NCBI GenBank assembly: GCA_902584635.1
Contig: CACIAQ010000003.1
Location: forward strand, 28,882-92,881
Direction of reading: 5' to 3'
Length of the DNA stretch: 64,000 bases
DNA from: an uncultured Alphaproteobacteria bacterium
GTDB lineage: Bacteria; Pseudomonadota; Alphaproteobacteria; Rhodobacterales; Rhodobacteraceae
In this document: one piece after another, positions 60,185 through 64,000 of the stretch
How the letters are laid out: each line of letters begins with the position of its first letter
Numbering within the stretch: the stretch's first letter is position 1
Translations under genes and position numbers: made by a program
The notes under the pieces: model-generated
Seen by the model: the letters and a program-made list of their open reading frames with translations, nothing else
Told to the model about the DNA's origin: nothing
The model's database searches: none

Positions 60185-61798
60185 CTAGTAAATGACATCC
60201 CCATAAATACCATTGACATATCTATCTACTATTTCAAACTTTTGTATTTTACCTGATCCTGTTAAAGGAAAATCTGCAACCTTAACCCAAATAGACGGCG
60301 TTTTTTGGGCGGACATATGATTTCTTGCATGAGACCTTAGATCTTCCTTTTTCGGTGTGGTCTCTGACGTAAAGAAAGCAGCTATCACTTCGCCCCATTT
60401 TTCGTCTGGTAATCCAACTACTGCAACCTGCATAATGTCTGGATGAGCTACTAAAACAGCTTCAATCTCTGCAGGGAAATAATTTTCCCCCCCCCTAATA
60501 ATCATATCTTTAACCCTTCCAGTTATTGTTAGGAAACCATTTTTGTCCATGGCCCCAAGATCACCCGTATGTAACCAACCTTCATTATCAACCGTCTTTT
60601 GCGTAGCTTCGGGATTATCATTGTAACAAGACATTATAGCGTAAGAACGAGCACAAATTTCTCCTACTTCTCCTAGGGCCAAAACTTCATTGGTATCGGT
60701 TGATCTTATAGAGACTTCCGTTTTAGGGAGAGGTTGGCCAGCGGTCTGTGTTATTTGTTCAAATGTAGCTCCTATAGGATTAAGGCTTATCATTGGACTA
60801 TGCTCTGTTTGACCAAAAGCAGACAACAAATGACATCCAAGGCGCTCTCTTACTCTTGTCACTAATTCTGGTGGGACAGGAGCACCCCCAGTTGAAATCA
60901 CCTCAAGAGAGGACGTGTCCCTTGGTATTACCTTCAATGACTCAAGAAGATCAAACAACATAGTGGGAACAGCGAAGCATATTGTTACTTTTTGTTTTTC
61001 TATAAGCTTCGCAAATATATCTGCATTGAACTGTTTAATAAGAAGCATTTTACAAGCAGCAGTTAAGCAACCCAAAGTTCCTGTTGCGCATCCTGCTGTA
61101 TGAAAAAGTGGCATAAAGTTTGACCAAACAGATTCCTGTGAAATTTGTTTTCTTTCAACATAAATCTTCGCATTATTGAGCAAGCCTTTGTGCGTTAATA
61201 CTGCTCCTTTTGGAAAGCCCGTTGTACCGCTCGTATATTGTATTTGAGCGGGATCATCAGGAAATACTTTAACCCTTGTCTCATTTTCTTTTTTTATCGA
61301 GTATAGTTTACCTCTATCATAAAGGCCTGTTACTTCTCTTAATACTTTATTACCTTGAATAGCTTCCTTTGCTATCTCATCCATCTTATTGCCACGATAT
61401 TCCGGTATAAGAAAGAGCCCAACTGCCCCTGACTGTTCAATTACATAAGACAGTTCTTTTTGTTTAAATGAAGGATTAGCAGTTACAAGCACTAAGCCGG
61501 ACAAAGCACATGCATATTCCATAAAAACCCATTGCGGTATATTTGGAGCCCATACCACGACCTTCTCCCCTTTTTGGAACCGACTGGAGAGACTTACAGA
61601 GAGTTTTTTAGCTTCTAAAAATAATTCTTGGTAAGTCCATGATGAAGAAGCATCGCCTTTTTCATTGATATCAACCATGGCAACATTATCAGGAAAAGCG
61701 TTAGCAGTCTCCTGAAGAAAATCACCTATAGTAATGTCTCGTATATCAGCATCATCTTGTGCTGGAAAGTACGAATTCATTAGCTTGACTTCATACAT
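60185..61798 (-). CDS. AMP-dependent acyl-CoA synthetase/ligase (start set at 61798; the longer ORF runs into repeat R9)
   Basis: IQYTSGTTGFPKGAVLTHKGL, GWLHTGDLGAMDKNGFLTITGRVKDMIIRGGENYFPAEIE, PLTGSGKIQK. Confidence 0.9.
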   Translation of the reverse strand: MYEVKLMNSYFPAQDDADIRDITIGDFLQETANAFPDNVAMVDINEKGDASSSWTYQELFLEAKKLSVSLSSRFQKGEKVVVWAPNIPQWVFMEYACALSGLVLVTANPSFKQKELSYVIEQSGAVGLFLIPEYRGNKMDEIAKEAIQGNKVLREVTGLYDRGKLYSIKKENETRVKVFPDDPAQIQYTSGTTGFPKGAVLTHKGLLNNAKIYVERKQISQESVWSNFMPLFHTAGCATGTLGCLTAACKMLLIKQFNADIFAKLIEKQKVTICFAVPTMLFDLLESLKVIPRDTSSLEVISTGGAPVPPELVTRVRERLGCHLLSAFGQTEHSPMISLNPIGATFEQITQTAGQPLPKTEVSIRSTDTNEVLALGEVGEICARSYAIMSCYNDNPEATQKTVDNEGWLHTGDLGAMDKNGFLTITGRVKDMIIRGGENYFPAEIEAVLVAHPDIMQVAVVGLPDEKWGEVIAAFFTSETTPKKEDLRSHARNHMSAQKTPSIWVKVADFPLTGSGKIQKFEIVDRYVNGIYGDVIY

Positions 61799-61834
61799 TT
61801 TGCCGACTCCATTTATATCCTTAAAACTTAACTT

Positions 61835-61997
61835 TTTGACATCAGTTTTGACAACAGTTTTCGTGATTTTCCTGATCAAACATAAGAAGCATAAGAACTA
61901 TTTTAAAGGGTTATGAGAATCCTTATAACTCCTTATAACAATATCCACGGGTTTTTGATCCCGTGTACCGTAGGTTCAAATGCTACCACCCCAGCCA
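61835..61997 (+). repeat. Array repeat R9 (degenerate)
   Basis: TTTGACATCAGTTTTGACAACAGTTTTCGTGATTTTCCTGATCAAACATAAGAAGC...CCTTATAACTCCTTATAACAATATCCACGGGTTTTTGATCCCGTGTACCGTAGGTTCAAATGCTACCACCCCAGCCA. Confidence 0.92.
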
Positions 61998-62030
61998 TCG
62001 AAATAATCTTTCTGCAAAATGCAAATCATC

Positions 62031-63983
62031 TTAATTTTCTAAAGAATATCGATCTTTTCTAAATAGTGCCTTCTGGTATGGAGTAATCTTTTGCGGATCA
62101 ATCATGTATAGAAATATGTAAATCATATCCTCTGTAGCCTGCTCTAATTCACCCCCAGCAAATGGTGAGCTTCTAAGTTCTTCTATGAGCTCATCTATAG
62201 TATAATTGTTCTCATCAATAAAATTCTTCAAAATTACCTCAGCTTTTCCTTTATCTCCCGCAACAAATTCTGCAAAGGTTAGAAAAGTTGTTCCCCAAAG
62301 AACGCCGGCGCTTCCCCCTCCCGCTATCATTGAAAGACAAAGCTCTTTAGCCTCATCGAACATTTCGGTTTCAATATACGACTTCATAAGATAAATTTCT
62401 GTGGATATTGGTCCGAATGGAGCTATTTTAACCGCCTTCTTCAAATATCTAATTGCATCTGAAAAATTCGAAATAGAATATAAATTAGCCCCTATGAACA
62501 TAAGCGTTCGGTAGTTTTCGCTTCCTTTTTTTAGGCCTTTAAGTAAAGTCTGTTCAAACGCCATTTGGTTAATTCCCATAACGTAAGTTTCTACTGATGC
62601 TAGCAGGGGATAAACTATTGAATTATTGGGATCTAATTCTTTTGCCTTTAGAGTTGCGTCGTAAACTGTTTGGTAATCCTCAAAGGCTAGTTTATTTGAT
62701 AGGAATTTTAGGAACAGGGAGTCAGCATAATAGTACCAAGCCATAGAGTTTTTTGGATTTCTTTCAACCAGCGCTTTGAAAGGTTTCTCATAATCATCTG
62801 TAGCCCTGAAGCCTTCTTGAAACTGTAATGCCCTAAGGGAAAGTAATTCCTTATAATCTAATTTGTTTTCAAAATATTTTTCCAAGGAACCTGACAATAC
62901 TTTACCCATTGTCAAATGGATCTGAATTGCTCTTCTTAGCGAAGACTCAATTTGATCTTGTGCTGCAAACAAGTCAGTCAATAAATACTCTTTATTCGAA
63001 CTCCATATCGTAGAATTTGTTTTCAGGTCTAATAATTCTATATTGACTCTAAATTTATTCCCTGAGGTCAATATACTCCCATTTACAACAAAATTTATGC
63101 CCAGCTCATCTCTTAATTTTTCAGTAGAGTATTCCTTTTTTGAGATTAAATAGCTTCTTTGTGTCGATAAAATATTCAATATTGTTGTAGGAGAAATAGA
63201 TGATATCAAGTGATCAGTAATTCCTTCAGATAAATAGTCGAATTCATCTGAGCTACCAGTATTTCTAAAAGGTAGTATTAATAAAGACCTACCCGTAGCC
63301 TGCCCTTCTATTTGATCACTTTGCGAGGCAATAAGCATAGGTTGTTCTCTAATAGTACTAATATAAAAAAATACTACAATCAATAACGCAACTGCACCAG
63401 CTACAGAGATATACAAAGGTAAATTAAATCTCTTCCCCGTTTTTAAAGTACGTTTCTGATTATTGCCGATTAGAACATCGAAAGCATGAAATTGTTCATC
63501 CTTTACTTTTTGTTCACCCAAATCATTAAATACAAACTTTGTTTTGTTACTAACCAAATCGAAAACGCTCTTTGACAAACACACTCCGTTAGGTTGCGAA
63601 AGTGCTTCTAGTCTGGCAGCAATGTTTACTCCATCACCATAGAGATTATCACCCTCTTTCACCACATCGCCCATGTTGATCCCAATGCGGAACTTCATTT
63701 TTATAGATGAACTCGTATTATCGTTTCTTTCTTTCACAAGATTTTGAAACTCCGAAGCGCAAACAACTGCCGACACTGCGCTTGAAAATTCTGCCAAAAT
63801 AGAGTCTCCTGCAGTATTAAAGACTCTTCCATCATGCTCATCAAATAATTTTTCTAAGATCTTCCTGCAGGCTCTGAAACTTCTGAGCGTCTCATCCTCA
63901 TCTTTTTTCATATGCTGCGAATATCCAACAGCGTCCGCAACAAAGATAACAGCTATCTTACGATCTATCTCTTTTGGAGGCAC
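62031..63983 (-). CDS. Class III adenylate/guanylate cyclase with TM helix and TPR region; paralogue of 52322-54202
   Basis: KIAVIFVADAVGYSQHMKKDEDETLRSFRACRKILEKLF, FNTAGDSILAEF, FRIGINMGDVVKEGDNLYGDGVNIAARLEALSQPNGVCLS; C-terminal TPR-like. Confidence 0.88.
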   Translation of the reverse strand: MPPKEIDRKIAVIFVADAVGYSQHMKKDEDETLRSFRACRKILEKLFDEHDGRVFNTAGDSILAEFSSAVSAVVCASEFQNLVKERNDNTSSSIKMKFRIGINMGDVVKEGDNLYGDGVNIAARLEALSQPNGVCLSKSVFDLVSNKTKFVFNDLGEQKVKDEQFHAFDVLIGNNQKRTLKTGKRFNLPLYISVAGAVALLIVVFFYISTIREQPMLIASQSDQIEGQATGRSLLILPFRNTGSSDEFDYLSEGITDHLISSISPTTILNILSTQRSYLISKKEYSTEKLRDELGINFVVNGSILTSGNKFRVNIELLDLKTNSTIWSSNKEYLLTDLFAAQDQIESSLRRAIQIHLTMGKVLSGSLEKYFENKLDYKELLSLRALQFQEGFRATDDYEKPFKALVERNPKNSMAWYYYADSLFLKFLSNKLAFEDYQTVYDATLKAKELDPNNSIVYPLLASVETYVMGINQMAFEQTLLKGLKKGSENYRTLMFIGANLYSISNFSDAIRYLKKAVKIAPFGPISTEIYLMKSYIETEMFDEAKELCLSMIAGGGSAGVLWGTTFLTFAEFVAGDKGKAEVILKNFIDENNYTIDELIEELRSSPFAGGELEQATEDMIYIFLYMIDPQKITPYQKALFRKDRYSLEN

Positions 63984-64000
63984 AGGCTCTTCCCTACAGG

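Larger units (their letters stand above)
38731..64000 (+). mobile_element. Putative tRNA-Gln-anchored cassette array (non-autonomous; extends to or past the window end)
   Basis: Nine same-orientation repeats, each = ~120 bp conserved arm block + tRNA-Gln 3' part, separate unrelated cargo segments. Confidence 0.75.

Noticed and set aside
45879-61997. CRISPR array
   Set aside because: Repeats are ~170 bp with 0.8-3.3 kb gene-containing intervals, far outside CRISPR repeat/spacer dimensions, and no cas genes are present.
45879-61997. Classical integron attC array
   Set aside because: Repeats contain a tRNA 3' part and long arm blocks rather than R''/L''/L'/R' attC structure with GTTRRRY. Cargo strand is mixed and no IntI is seen in the window.
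45879-61997. Transposable element (IS/MITE) copies
   Set aside because: No terminal inverted repeats or target duplications are evident, and all copies share the same orientation and end exactly at the tRNA CCA, which favours site-specific integration.

Overview
The window is AT-rich bacterial chromosome, probably from a marine alphaproteobacterium. That assignment rests on gene content (NDUFS4-like complex I protein, class I LysRS) and is not certain. Positions 1-38730 look like ordinary core genome: valine-catabolism-type genes, thiBPQ with a TPP riboswitch, pgi, uvrB, class I lysS, dacB, nadD, an ABC-F ATPase, gltX, nadE, a large MORN protein, mreBCD-mrdA-rodA, an Mrp antiporter operon, kdsA and a tRNA-Gln(UUG) gene. 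Immediately downstream of that tRNA-Gln (38656-38730) the organisation changes. From 38731 to the window end there is a same-orientation array of nine ~150-171 bp repeats. Each repeat ends in a copy of the 3' part of tRNA-Gln (anticodon arm through CCA), preceded by a conserved ~120 bp block built of short direct repeats. The repeats divide the region into ten unrelated cargo segments (about 1-3.5 kb each, except a first one of 7.3 kb). Most carry one to three genes on either strand, and no recombinase was found in the window. I interpret this as a cassette array built by repeated site-specific integration at the tRNA-Gln 3' end, of non-autonomous elements mobilised in trans. It resembles an integron in outcome but uses tRNA-derived attachment sites. 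This is the main candidate for an undescribed system. All product calls come from reading the translations and motifs; no database search was run.
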